64,000 nt of DNA from Clostridiales bacterium UBA2432. Its GTDB lineage: Bacteria > Bacillota > Clostridia > Lachnospirales > Vallitaleaceae. Positions 15,057 through 23,847 of this stretch are shown here, in pieces. Under the pieces are notes generated by a model, which searched no databases, was not told where the DNA came from, and worked only from the letters and a program-made list of their open reading frames with translations. Position 1 is the stretch's first letter; each line of letters starts with the position of its first letter. The DNA is taken from assembly GCA_002342805.1 (NCBI GenBank), contig DDQW01000073.1, forward strand, positions 25,246-89,245, in the 5' to 3' direction. Made by a program: the position numbers and the translations under genes.

Positions 15057-15845
15057 ATGAATGTAATGAATAGTTTTTCATTAGAAGGAAAGATAGCATT
15101 AATAACAGGTGCTTCATATGGTATTGGGTTTGCAATGGCAAAAGCATATGCAGCAGCTGGAGCAACAATTGTCTTTAACGACCGTAATCAAGAAGCAGTT
15201 GATAAGGGATTAGCCGCATACAAAGAAGAAAATATCAAGGCTTATGGATATGTTTGTGATGTCACAGACGAAGCCGGCGTTGAAAAAATGATTGCACAAA
15301 TTGAAGACGAAGTCGGTGTTATCGATATCCTTGTTAACAATGCGGGAATTATTAAGCGTATTCCAATGATCGAGATGACAGCAGAAGAGTTTAGACAAGT
15401 TATTGATGTCGATCTTAACGGACCTTTTATCATGGCTAAAGCAGTCATTCCAAGCATGATTAAAAAAGGTAGCGGAAAAATTATTAATATCTGTTCAATG
15501 ATGAGTGAACTAGGTCGTGAAACCGTTTCTGCTTATGCAGCAGCAAAAGGTGGACTTAAAATGTTAACAAGAAATATTGCATCTGAATATGGTGAGTATA
15601 ATATTCAATGTAACGGTATTGGACCGGGATATATTGCTACACCTCAAACTGCTCCATTACGTGAAGAGGGACATCCATTTAATAGTTTTATTATTGCAAA
15701 AACACCTGCAGCGCGTTGGGGAACACCGGAAGACCTTATGGGACCGGCTGTCTTCTTAGCATCAAATGCATCTGATTTTGTGAATGGTCATGTTTTATAT
15801 GTTGACGGCGGTATTTTGGCTTATATTGGTAAGCAACCAAAATAA
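15057..15845 (+). CDS. kduD: 2-dehydro-3-deoxy-D-gluconate 5-dehydrogenase KduD (SDR)
   Basis: 262-residue short-chain dehydrogenase. TGASYGIG is the nucleotide-binding motif, NNAG follows, and the catalytic S-Y-K are in ICSMMSELGRETVSAYAAAKGG. Reduces 2,5-diketo-3-deoxygluconate to 2-keto-3-deoxygluconate with NAD(P)H. Annotation as KduD rather than gluconate 5-dehydrogenase comes mainly from the kduI neighbour. AGGAG lies 7 bases before the ATG at 15057; a second ATG at 15066 is possible. Confidence 0.9.
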   Translation: MNVMNSFSLEGKIALITGASYGIGFAMAKAYAAAGATIVFNDRNQEAVDKGLAAYKEENIKAYGYVCDVTDEAGVEKMIAQIEDEVGVIDILVNNAGIIKRIPMIEMTAEEFRQVIDVDLNGPFIMAKAVIPSMIKKGSGKIINICSMMSELGRETVSAYAAAKGGLKMLTRNIASEYGEYNIQCNGIGPGYIATPQTAPLREEGHPFNSFIIAKTPAARWGTPEDLMGPAVFLASNASDFVNGHVLYVDGGILAYIGKQPK

Positions 15846-15870
15846 TCCTTATTATAACCATAACCTTAAT

Positions 15871-15920
15871 AAGAAGGAGCTGTTGGACTAACATAAGTTA
15901 GTCCAACAGCTCCTTCTTTT
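15871..15920. terminator. Terminator after kduD
   Basis: A perfect 22-bp stem (15871-15892 with 15897-15918, loop ATAA) ending in TTCTTTT: one of the strongest hairpins in the window. Confidence 0.93.
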
Positions 15921-15933
15921 AGGGTTGAACACA

Positions 15934-15962
15934 TTGACAGATGATTTGTAAGAGGGTAAACT
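15934..15962 (+). promoter_or_regulatory. Promoter of histidine kinase gene
   Basis: TTGACA at 15934-15939, 17-base spacer, TAAACT at 15957-15962. Confidence 0.65.
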
Positions 15963-15998
15963 AAATACAAAACGACTGTGGCTGAAAAGGAGTACTTG

Positions 15999-17489
15999 GT
16001 GAAAACATTTAGCAGGTTTTGGAATGCATTATCAATTAAAATAAAATTACTTTCATATTTCTTTGCAATTTTAGCAACAGTCAGTATATTTAGTTTATAC
16101 TTAAACCATAGCAATTATCAAATCGTTGACCAGTTTAATGCGACTATGACCAATTATTATGAGATTAGTCAGCTATTAATTATGAATCAAAAAAGTAAAG
16201 AAGCTGTTGAAAACTATATCAATGAATTAAATCTTTCAGACCGGGAAATGTATGAAGAAAATATCCCAAAGATAGAACGTGCCATTAATTCCTTAGATGC
16301 AAAATATGATTCATTAGAAAGCCAATTTGCCATTAATGCCATTCGAAATTCGGTTTATTCATACAATATAAAATGGCAAAGAGCCATGAGCCAAAGAGAA
16401 AATGATATATCTATATATTATACGTCATTCTATGAAGGAGAACGCATAGAACAGTTTACAGAAAAATATATTGAAGAATTACTTTATATTAGTTTGAGTG
16501 AAGGTAATGAACTCTATAATAGACTGGCTAATGAAGCCAATGTTATGCGGCGAATATCCCTCTTGCTCATTGCAATTTTTTTCTTCATATCTTTATTTAT
16601 CGGTGTGTTATTCGCGAATTACTTGATAAATCCAATAAAAAAACTGGCCAAAGCTTCGATTCGCATATCATCAGGTGACTTGGACATTGAGGCAATTCAC
16701 ATTGACTCCCAGGATGAAGTCGGTGTACTAGCAGATTCCTTTAACATAATGAGTCAGAGTATTAATTCTCTCGTTTATGATTTAAAACAAAAAGTAATTA
16801 TCGAGAAAAAATTACATGAAGAAGAATTACATATTTTACAAATGGAACAATTATTAAAGGACTCTCAGTTTCAAGCGCTCCAATCCCAAATCAATCCGCA
16901 TTTTTTATTCAACACATTAAATACAATTTCTCGAACAGCTATGTTTGAAAATGCAGACGATACACTCAAATTAACAGAAGCTCTAGCCCAACTGTTTCGT
17001 TATAAATTACGAAATGATAAATCAATGATTCCCATTAAGGAAGAATTGGATATGATTGACGAATATGTGTATCTTCAAAAAGTACGCTTTAAAGAACGTC
17101 TTGAATATGAATGTTTCATAGATCCGGCATGTGAAAAAATATTGGTTCCTATATTCACGCTCCAACCGCTTGTTGAAAACGCAATTATTCACGGGATTGA
17201 ACCTAAAATAAAAGGTGGAAAAATTCGTATACGTGTCTTCATGAAGCAACAGAACAATACCTCTTATGTGGTAATACGAATTATGGATACAGGAATTGGA
17301 ATGGACAAAAAACGGTTGAAAGAAGTTTTGAAATTTGAAGCGATTAATAATCGAAGTATTGGTGTCAATAATGTTTATCAACGGTTTAAATTAACATTTC
17401 AGCACAAATGTTCATTTAAAATTTTAAGTAAAAAGAATCTAGGGACATTTATTGAAATGAAATTCGAACGTGACAATCAGGAGATATAA
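15999..17489 (+). CDS. Membrane sensor histidine kinase (LytS/YesM family)
   Basis: 496 residues: transmembrane helix at about 16-34, extracellular sensor of about 150 residues, second helix at about 186-208, HAMP linker to about 262, coiled segment, His_kinase domain with the phosphoacceptor in QSQINPHFLFNTLNTI (His near 300), and an HATPase domain with VENAIIHGIEPK and MDTGIGMD. GTG at 15999 is 6 bases after AAGGAG; the GTG at 15978 has no RBS. No response regulator gene is adjacent; instead the next gene is a TRAP-type binding lipoprotein whose start overlaps this stop by one base. Confidence 0.9.
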   Translation: MKTFSRFWNALSIKIKLLSYFFAILATVSIFSLYLNHSNYQIVDQFNATMTNYYEISQLLIMNQKSKEAVENYINELNLSDREMYEENIPKIERAINSLDAKYDSLESQFAINAIRNSVYSYNIKWQRAMSQRENDISIYYTSFYEGERIEQFTEKYIEELLYISLSEGNELYNRLANEANVMRRISLLLIAIFFFISLFIGVLFANYLINPIKKLAKASIRISSGDLDIEAIHIDSQDEVGVLADSFNIMSQSINSLVYDLKQKVIIEKKLHEEELHILQMEQLLKDSQFQALQSQINPHFLFNTLNTISRTAMFENADDTLKLTEALAQLFRYKLRNDKSMIPIKEELDMIDEYVYLQKVRFKERLEYECFIDPACEKILVPIFTLQPLVENAIIHGIEPKIKGGKIRIRVFMKQQNNTSYVVIRIMDTGIGMDKKRLKEVLKFEAINNRSIGVNNVYQRFKLTFQHKCSFKILSKKNLGTFIEMKFERDNQEI

Positions 17490-18490
17490 TGATGATGAGA
17501 AAACCCTTAATATACAGTTTGATCTTGGCTTTTCTTTTGCTAGCAATCGTTGGCTGTACTCTTGTCAATCAAGTGAGTGAATCTAAGCCTGAACATGTTT
17601 TTCGCATGGCAGAAGCCCATCCCAGCGACTATCCGACAACACTTGCGGATATAGAGTTTGCCCGATTAGTGGAAGTGCTTTCGGAAGGAAGAATAAAAAT
17701 AGTTGTCTATCCGGATCAAGCATTAGGATCCGAGACAAGCGTTATCGAACAGTTAGAATTTGGAGGGATTGATATCACCAGAGTGAGCCTGGCCCCAATA
17801 TCTGAAGTTGTCGATGTGTTGAATGTCTTACAACTCCCTTATCTATATGAAGACAAGGAACATATGCGACGCGTCCTAAGAGGTGATATCGGAGATGAAA
17901 TATTGGAAGGCGTAGAAGAAGAAGGGTTTATTGGATTTGGTTGGTTTGAAGCCGGGGCGCGTAGCTTTTATAATACAAAAAAACCGATTAATACATTAGA
18001 TGATCTTCAAGATATGAATATTCGTGTGTTGGAAAGTGAATTAATGGTTGAAATGGCAAATGCGCTTGGTGCAAATGGAGTCAAGATGCCTTATGGAGAA
18101 GTTTATCGAGCGCTACAGCTAGGAGAGATTGATGGTGCGGAAAACAATCCTCCAAGTTATCATACATCTGAACATTATAAAATCGCAAAATACTATACCA
18201 TAGATGAACATGTACGTGTTCCGGAAATCATTGTCGGTAGCAAGATTGCTTTAGATAAATTATCGGAAGATGATTTGACGATTATGCGACAAGCAGCGGC
18301 TCAAGCTCAAATATACCAACAAAAGCTTTGGGAAGAAGGCGAGCAGAGTTCTCTAGAATTTCTTATAGAAGAAGGCGTAGAGATTAATTATATTGAAGAT
18401 AAATCGGAATTTGTAGAAGCAGTTCAACCTGTTTACGAGAAGTATCAAATCAAATACGGAGATTTGATAGAGCGAATCCGAGAGGAGTAG
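17489..18490 (+). CDS. TRAP-type DctP-like substrate-binding lipoprotein (orphan)
   Basis: 333 residues. The leader ends in a lipobox (LLAIVGC, Cys 23), so it is a lipid-anchored surface protein. AEAHPSDYPTT, EVLSEGRIKIVVYPDQALG, the carboxylate-binding arginine region AGARSFYNTKKPI and GEIDGAENNPPSYHTSEHYK match DctP-family proteins that bind organic or sugar acids. No TRAP membrane subunits (DctQ/DctM) lie near. Coupled to the kinase gene and next to kduI-kduD, it may present a ligand such as a uronate to the sensor kinase; this role is inference. Confidence 0.88.
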   Translation: MMMRKPLIYSLILAFLLLAIVGCTLVNQVSESKPEHVFRMAEAHPSDYPTTLADIEFARLVEVLSEGRIKIVVYPDQALGSETSVIEQLEFGGIDITRVSLAPISEVVDVLNVLQLPYLYEDKEHMRRVLRGDIGDEILEGVEEEGFIGFGWFEAGARSFYNTKKPINTLDDLQDMNIRVLESELMVEMANALGANGVKMPYGEVYRALQLGEIDGAENNPPSYHTSEHYKIAKYYTIDEHVRVPEIIVGSKIALDKLSEDDLTIMRQAAAQAQIYQQKLWEEGEQSSLEFLIEEGVEINYIEDKSEFVEAVQPVYEKYQIKYGDLIERIREE

Positions 18491-18499
18491 AAATAGATG

Positions 18500-18528
18500 T
18501 TGACATTTATAAGTAAAAGTGATATTTT
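18500..18528 (+). promoter_or_regulatory. Promoter of speA
   Basis: TTGACA at 18500-18505, 17-base spacer, TATTTT at 18523-18528, 45 bases before the ATG. Confidence 0.7.
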
Positions 18529-18573
18529 GAAAATCAGTGACTTATGGCAATACAATGAAGAAAGGGTGATAGG

Positions 18574-20493
18574 ATGAATCGTGTAGAAGTTCTAGGACGA
18601 TGGAAAAAAGAAAAATCGGAAGAATTATATGGCATTAAAAATTGGGGTGGCGGATACTTTTCTATTTCAGATGAAGGAGAAGTTCGTATCAGTGCCAATA
18701 AAGGAGCGGATAAAGGGTCTGTTAGTTTAATGGAGATTGCATCAGGGATTAAAGAACGTGGTTTAGATATGCCGGTGCTATTACGAATTGAAAACTTGTT
18801 AGATGCTCAGATTACCTATCTGAATGAGTCCTTTCGAAATGCAATGAATACCTTAAGCTATCAGGGGATTTATCAAGGTGTTTATCCAATCAAAGTGAAT
18901 CAACAACAACAAGTCGTACGCGAGGTTGCAAGATTCGGTCAACGCTATCACCATGGTCTAGAGGTAGGGAGTAAACCTGAGTTAATTGCAGCTCTTTCTG
19001 AGCTTAAAGATAAAGAAGCTTGTCTCATTTGTAATGGTTATAAAGATGAAGAGTTTATTGATCTTGGTTTATACGCCAATAAAATGGGCTATCAATGCTT
19101 TTTCGTTATAGAAATCCCCGGAGAACTTGATCTTATTCTCGAACGGGCAAATGCGTTAAATATTCACCCCAACATTGGTGTACGTATTAAATTATCAGCA
19201 AAAGCCGGAGGACATTGGACGGATTCAGGTGGAGACCAAAGTATTTTTGGCTTAAACATGAATCAAGTCATCGAAATTGTAGACCAATTAAAAGAAAAAA
19301 ATATGTTGGACAGTCTTAAACTAATGCATTATCATCTTGGGTCACAAATTCCAAATATTCGTGATATTCGTTCAGCAGTTCAAGAGGCTTCACGTGTATA
19401 TGCGGAATTGGTAAAAGAAGGTGCTCCTATGGGTTATCTTGACTTAGGTGGTGGGTTAGCCGTTGATTATGATGGCTCTAATACGAACTTTACACATAGC
19501 CGTAATTATTCTGTTGAAGAATATTGCATGGACATTGTCGAAGCGGTAATGACTGTGATGGATAATGCTCAGATTAAGCATCCAACCATTATTACTGAAT
19601 CCGGCCGTGCCTTAGTTGCCTATTACTCCATATTATTATTTAATGTACTTGATGTAGCATCGTATGAAGAATATGACATACCGGAAGTACTTGATGAATC
19701 CGTGCCTGAACAAATTCGCAATCTTCATGAAGTAAATAAAGTATTAAAGACGAAAAATCTTCAAGAATGTTATAATGATGCCTTGTATTACAGAGATATT
19801 ATTCGGGATATGTTTAACCATGGACGATTAGGGCTTAGAGACCGTGCTTTTGCAGAAAAAATATTTTGGAATATAATCCAACGTATAGCAAAAGACAAGG
19901 CAAAATTAAAATATATTCCACAAGAACTTGAGGATATTGATAGTGCAATTGCAGATATATACTATTGTAATTTCTCTGTATTCCAATCAATTCCGGATAG
20001 CTGGGCGATTGATCAGTTGTTTCCGATAATGCCGATTCATCGATTACTAGAAATTCCCAAGCGAAATGCAGTTGTTGCAGATATCACATGTGATTGTGAT
20101 GGCAATATCGATAGCTTTATTGACATGCATGATGTGAAAAAAACATTGCCTTTACATGATTTGAATCCAAATGAGGACTATTATCTTGGTGTCTTTTTAG
20201 TTGGAGCCTATCAGGAAACCTTAGGAGATCTGCATAATTTGTTTGGAGACACCAATGTTGTGAGTATTCGATTGAATAAGGATGGTGGCTTTGAATTTGT
20301 GAGCGAAATTGAAGGAGACTCAGTTGAAGATGTCTTAACCTACGTGGAGTATGATGCTAAAGAGATGCGGCGCAACTTTAGACAATCGGCAGAAGAAGCT
20401 GTGCGTGACGGACTAATATCACCAGCAGACCGACGGGATATTGTAAGTTCTTATGAGAATGGTTTACGTGGTTATACTTACTATGAACGTTAA
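18574..20493 (+). CDS. speA: Biosynthetic arginine decarboxylase SpeA
   Basis: 639 residues, the usual size for this fold-III PLP enzyme, which decarboxylates arginine to agmatine. GVYPIKVNQQQQVV carries the PLP lysine; HHGLEVGSKPELIAAL, HYHLGSQIPN, LDLGGGLAVDYDG and ITESGRALVAYYSILLFNVL are family motifs, as is CDCDG in the C-terminal part. It heads a polyamine group with the two carboxynorspermidine genes behind it, although those have their own promoter. Agmatinase or agmatine deiminase genes, needed to reach putrescine, are not in the window. Confidence 0.96.
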   Translation: MNRVEVLGRWKKEKSEELYGIKNWGGGYFSISDEGEVRISANKGADKGSVSLMEIASGIKERGLDMPVLLRIENLLDAQITYLNESFRNAMNTLSYQGIYQGVYPIKVNQQQQVVREVARFGQRYHHGLEVGSKPELIAALSELKDKEACLICNGYKDEEFIDLGLYANKMGYQCFFVIEIPGELDLILERANALNIHPNIGVRIKLSAKAGGHWTDSGGDQSIFGLNMNQVIEIVDQLKEKNMLDSLKLMHYHLGSQIPNIRDIRSAVQEASRVYAELVKEGAPMGYLDLGGGLAVDYDGSNTNFTHSRNYSVEEYCMDIVEAVMTVMDNAQIKHPTIITESGRALVAYYSILLFNVLDVASYEEYDIPEVLDESVPEQIRNLHEVNKVLKTKNLQECYNDALYYRDIIRDMFNHGRLGLRDRAFAEKIFWNIIQRIAKDKAKLKYIPQELEDIDSAIADIYYCNFSVFQSIPDSWAIDQLFPIMPIHRLLEIPKRNAVVADITCDCDGNIDSFIDMHDVKKTLPLHDLNPNEDYYLGVFLVGAYQETLGDLHNLFGDTNVVSIRLNKDGGFEFVSEIEGDSVEDVLTYVEYDAKEMRRNFRQSAEEAVRDGLISPADRRDIVSSYENGLRGYTYYER

Positions 20494-20508
20494 AATTTCC
20501 GCCAAGCA

Positions 20509-20537
20509 AAGACAGAATCGTAATAAAATGATATAAT
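20509..20537 (+). promoter_or_regulatory. Promoter before carboxynorspermidine genes
   Basis: AAGACA at 20509-20514, 17-base spacer, TATAAT at 20532-20537. The -10 is perfect, the -35 weak. Confidence 0.6.
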
Positions 20538-20582
20538 GGAATAAGTTATTATATAAATTAAGCATTCTAGGAGGTTATTAAA

Positions 20583-21782
20583 TTGGGAAAAGCTCTTATT
20601 ATAGGCGCAGGTGGAGTAGCAAATGTTGTTGTCCACAAATGTTGCCAAAATTCAGAAGTATTTGAAGAAATATGTATAGCAAGTCGTACAGAATCAAAAT
20701 GTATCGCGATCAAAGATTCTGTTAAGGATACGAAAACAAAAATTCAGACAGCACAGGTTGATGCAGATCAAACGGAGGAAGTGGTTACTCTTATTCGTCA
20801 ATTTAATCCGGACATCGTTATAAATGTGGCCTTGCCTTATCAAGATTTAACAATCATGGATGCCTGTTTAGAAACCGGTGTTGATTACTTAGACACGGCA
20901 AATTATGAACCACCGGAAACTCCCAAATTTGAATATAAGTGGCAGTGGGCATATCGAGAAAAATTTAAAGACGCAGGACTTACGGCAGTTCTTGGTAGTG
21001 GATTTGATCCCGGTGTAACCGGTGTTTTTTCTGCTTATGCAATGAAACATTATTTTGATGAAATTCATTATATTGATATTGTTGATGCTAATGCCGGAGA
21101 TCATGGATATCCATTTGCTACAAACTTTAATCCGGAAATAAATATTCGGGAAATAACAGCAAAAGGACGATACTTTGAAGATGGCCAATGGGTTGAAACA
21201 GAACCGTTAGAAGTTAAAAAAGTTTACGACTTACCTGAAATCGGTCCAAAAGATATCTACTTACTCTATCATGAAGAGTTAGAGTCATTAGCTCAAAACA
21301 TTAAAGGAATTAAACGCATTCGATTCTTTATGACCTTTTCTGAAAAATATATTACCCATCTCAACGTGCTTGAAAATGTGGGAATGACATCCATTGAGCC
21401 GATTATGTTTGAAGGAAAAGAGATTCAACCTTTACAGTTTTTAAAAGCCGTTCTTCCGGATCCTGCTTCACTAGGACCGAGAACAAAAGGAAAAACAAAT
21501 ATTGGCTGTATCATTCAAGGTATTAAAGATGGTGAACCAAAAAGCTATTATGTATATAATATCTGTGATCACCAAGCCTGTTATAGAGAAGTTGGGTCAC
21601 AAGCGATTTCATATACAACGGGAGTGCCGGCTATGATTGGTGCAAAACTCGTTCTTGAAGGAAAGTGGAAAAAACCTGGCGTATATAATGTTGAAGAATT
21701 TGACCCGGATCCATTTATGGAAGAGTTAAATAAACAAGGACTTCCATGGAAAGAAGATTTCAATCCAACATTATTGGATTAA
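20583..21782 (+). CDS. Carboxynorspermidine/carboxyspermidine dehydrogenase (saccharopine dehydrogenase fold)
   Basis: 399 residues. Condenses aspartate semialdehyde with a diamine (diaminopropane or putrescine) using NADPH. GKALIIGAGGVANVVVHKC is the Rossmann loop; LDTANYEPPETPKFEYKWQWAYREKFKDAGLTAVLGSGFDPGVT is nearly invariant in this group. The start is TTG at 20583, 8 bases after AGGAGG, with no ATG nearby. The next gene is the matching decarboxylase, which makes the assignment secure over a generic saccharopine dehydrogenase. Confidence 0.93.
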   Translation: MGKALIIGAGGVANVVVHKCCQNSEVFEEICIASRTESKCIAIKDSVKDTKTKIQTAQVDADQTEEVVTLIRQFNPDIVINVALPYQDLTIMDACLETGVDYLDTANYEPPETPKFEYKWQWAYREKFKDAGLTAVLGSGFDPGVTGVFSAYAMKHYFDEIHYIDIVDANAGDHGYPFATNFNPEINIREITAKGRYFEDGQWVETEPLEVKKVYDLPEIGPKDIYLLYHEELESLAQNIKGIKRIRFFMTFSEKYITHLNVLENVGMTSIEPIMFEGKEIQPLQFLKAVLPDPASLGPRTKGKTNIGCIIQGIKDGEPKSYYVYNICDHQACYREVGSQAISYTTGVPAMIGAKLVLEGKWKKPGVYNVEEFDPDPFMEELNKQGLPWKEDFNPTLLD

Positions 21783-21811
21783 GTATAGAAAGAGGAAGAG
21801 AAATAGGTATA

Positions 21812-22969
21812 ATGATGGATTATGGAATAAATGAACAAGATATAGAAAAGATTAAGTCAATCAATACACCGGCTTATGTTGTCGATGAACGATTACTTCG
21901 TAAAAACTTAGAGACCCTTGACTATGTACAAGAGTCAACAGGATGTAAAATCCTGTTGGCTTTAAAAGGCTTCTCTATGTACTCGGTGTTTCCGATTGTG
22001 GGCGAATATTTGACAGGAATAACAAGTAGCTCACTATATGAAGCTCGCCTTGGCTATGAAGAAATGGGTAAAGAAGTTCATATCTATTCGCCGGCGTATC
22101 GAGATGAAGAATTCGATGAAATTATCTCCTATTGTGAACATATTGTCTTTAATTCAGCAGAACAATATAAACGTTTTAAGGACAAAGTGAAAAATGCAGA
22201 TAAGTCTATTGAATGTGGACTTCGTGTGAATCCGGAGTATTCCGAAATCGAAACAACGATTTATGATCCCTGTGCAATTTATTCTCGGCTAGGTACCACA
22301 GAAGACCAATTTAGTGCAGAAGATCTTGAGGGAATCGATGGGTTGCATTTTCATGCCATGTGTGAACAAAATTCAGATACCTTGGAACGGGTGATGGAAG
22401 TTGTTGAAGAAAAGTTTGGTCAATACTTCCATCAGATGAAGTGGATTAATTTTGGCGGTGGTCATCATGTAACACGTGCTGATTATGATGTGGAACGATT
22501 AATTCATATTATTAATCGAATTAAAAATAAATACGATGTTCAAGTATATTTGGAACCGGGCGAGGCCATTGCTCTTAATACCGGATTTTTAGTTACCAAA
22601 GTACTTGATATTTTACATAATGGTATGGATATAGCCATCACAGATGCTTCAGCAGCGTGTCATATGCCGGATGTCATCGAGATGCCTTATCGCCCTATGA
22701 TTATTGGTTCGGGACTCCCGGACGAAAAAAAATATACCTATCGATTAGGGGGAACAACCTGTTTATCCGGTGATATTATTGGTGATTATTCCTTTGATGA
22801 ACCCCTAAAAATTGGAGATGCCTTAATATTTACAGATATGGCGCATTATACCATGGTTAAGAATAACATGTTTAATGGAGTGAATTTACCGTCTATAGCA
22901 CTAATTAATGACCAAGGAGTACGTCTAATAAAGGAATTTGTCTATGAGGATTATAAACGACGATTATAA
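21812..22969 (+). CDS. nspC: Carboxynorspermidine decarboxylase
   Basis: 385-residue alanine-racemase-fold PLP decarboxylase. INTPAYVVDERLLRKNLETL opens the barrel, LLALKGFSMYSVFP holds the PLP lysine, and GLHFHAMCEQNSDTLERV and WINFGGGHHVTRADYDVE are family motifs; YLEPGEAIALNTG binds phosphate. It removes CO2 from carboxy(nor)spermidine to give norspermidine or spermidine. ATG at 21812 (or 21815) is chosen; the upstream extension to 21746 overlaps the preceding gene and lacks an RBS. Last enzyme of the pathway in this cluster. Confidence 0.94.
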   Translation: MMDYGINEQDIEKIKSINTPAYVVDERLLRKNLETLDYVQESTGCKILLALKGFSMYSVFPIVGEYLTGITSSSLYEARLGYEEMGKEVHIYSPAYRDEEFDEIISYCEHIVFNSAEQYKRFKDKVKNADKSIECGLRVNPEYSEIETTIYDPCAIYSRLGTTEDQFSAEDLEGIDGLHFHAMCEQNSDTLERVMEVVEEKFGQYFHQMKWINFGGGHHVTRADYDVERLIHIINRIKNKYDVQVYLEPGEAIALNTGFLVTKVLDILHNGMDIAITDASAACHMPDVIEMPYRPMIIGSGLPDEKKYTYRLGGTTCLSGDIIGDYSFDEPLKIGDALIFTDMAHYTMVKNNMFNGVNLPSIALINDQGVRLIKEFVYEDYKRRL

Positions 22970-22995
22970 GATTTGTATAAAGTAAAGGTGATTTT

Positions 22996-23562
22996 ATGCG
23001 TTTGACGACTGATCTGTCTCAAAATAATTTAATCAATGAAGCGACGACTACATCACCATTAAGTCATGTCGAGAAAACGAGACCGATGGTAGGTGCTTCA
23101 GCAACAGCTTCAGTTCCAAGTTCTGGACAAACAATGAATAAACTTGTGCCTGCAGACCAACGGCTTGAGACGTTGGGGAAGCATTTTGACGAAAAAACTT
23201 TAAAACGGATGGGTGTAGTTGAATGCACAACATGCGCTAATCGTACCTACCAAGATGAGTCAGATGATTCAGGTGTATCTTTTCAAGCACCTACAAAATT
23301 AAGTCCAAACCAAGCTGCTTCCGCTGTACGTGGACATGAACAAGAGCATGTTGTTCGTGAACAGGCTAAGGCGAGACAAGAAAATAAAGATGTGATACAT
23401 CAAAGTGTCCAAATACATCATGCTGTTTGTCCCGAGTGTGGTACAAGCTATGTCTCTGGAGGACTCACACGCACGACAACTGTAACACGTCCTGAATCTG
23501 ATGGATATCAAGCAATACCTGAAGAAAAGACTATAGGCAACTTAGTTGACTATAGTCTTTAA
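22996..23562 (+). CDS. HEXXH/CXXC protein, SprA-related family
   Basis: 188 residues, no signal peptide. A central block has CTTCANRTYQDESDD, then AVRGHEQEHVVREQAKA with an HEQEH (HEXXH) motif, then AVCPECGTSYVSGGLTRT. The HEXXH helix suggests a zincin-like metal site and the two CXXC pairs a structural zinc. This fits the SprA-related putative metalloprotease family seen in Clostridia, whose substrate is unknown. The N-terminal 50 residues are Ser/Thr-rich and look disordered. It lies 26 bases after nspC but functional connection is not evident. Confidence 0.7.
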   Translation: MRLTTDLSQNNLINEATTTSPLSHVEKTRPMVGASATASVPSSGQTMNKLVPADQRLETLGKHFDEKTLKRMGVVECTTCANRTYQDESDDSGVSFQAPTKLSPNQAASAVRGHEQEHVVREQAKARQENKDVIHQSVQIHHAVCPECGTSYVSGGLTRTTTVTRPESDGYQAIPEEKTIGNLVDYSL

Positions 23563-23564
23563 AA
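23526..23564 (+). terminator. Hairpin at end of SprA-related gene
   Basis: Perfect 11-bp stem AAAGACTATAG (23526-23536) and CTATAGTCTTT (23550-23560) spanning the last codons and the stop. The T run is short, so efficiency is uncertain. Confidence 0.6.
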
Positions 23565-23585
23565 TAAACGTTAAATAGTATTGAA

Positions 23586-23816
23586 TTATTGAAGATATTT
23601 TGCAATGTCTTTGGGTGAAGCAACCCGTCCAAAAAATTTGACTTCTTCGTCAACAACCAGTGCCGGTGTACTCATAACACCGTACTCCATTATTTTTTCA
23701 AAATCTTCAACTTTTTCAACAGTTGCTTCCAAATTAAGCTCTTTAAGAGCTTTTTTTGTGTTTACTTCTAATTTTTTACAGTTGGGACAACCGGAACCTA
23801 AAATTTTAATAATCAT
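23586..23816 (-). CDS. Small CPNC thioredoxin-like redox protein
   Basis: 76 residues: MIIKILGSGCPNCKKLE places the redox pair in CPNC, and MSTPALVVDEEVKFFGRV contains the cis-proline of the thioredoxin fold. It belongs to the small redox-active disulfide group (MTH895/TM0996-like). Last gene of a minus-strand operon after the permease and ArsR regulator; such proteins often sit with ArsP-type permeases and may supply thiol reduction or bind the metal(loid). Confidence 0.88.
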   Translation of the reverse strand: MIIKILGSGCPNCKKLEVNTKKALKELNLEATVEKVEDFEKIMEYGVMSTPALVVDEEVKFFGRVASPKDIAKYLQ

Positions 23817-23847
23817 AATAATCTCCTTTTTTAAGTGTGTTTTGTTC

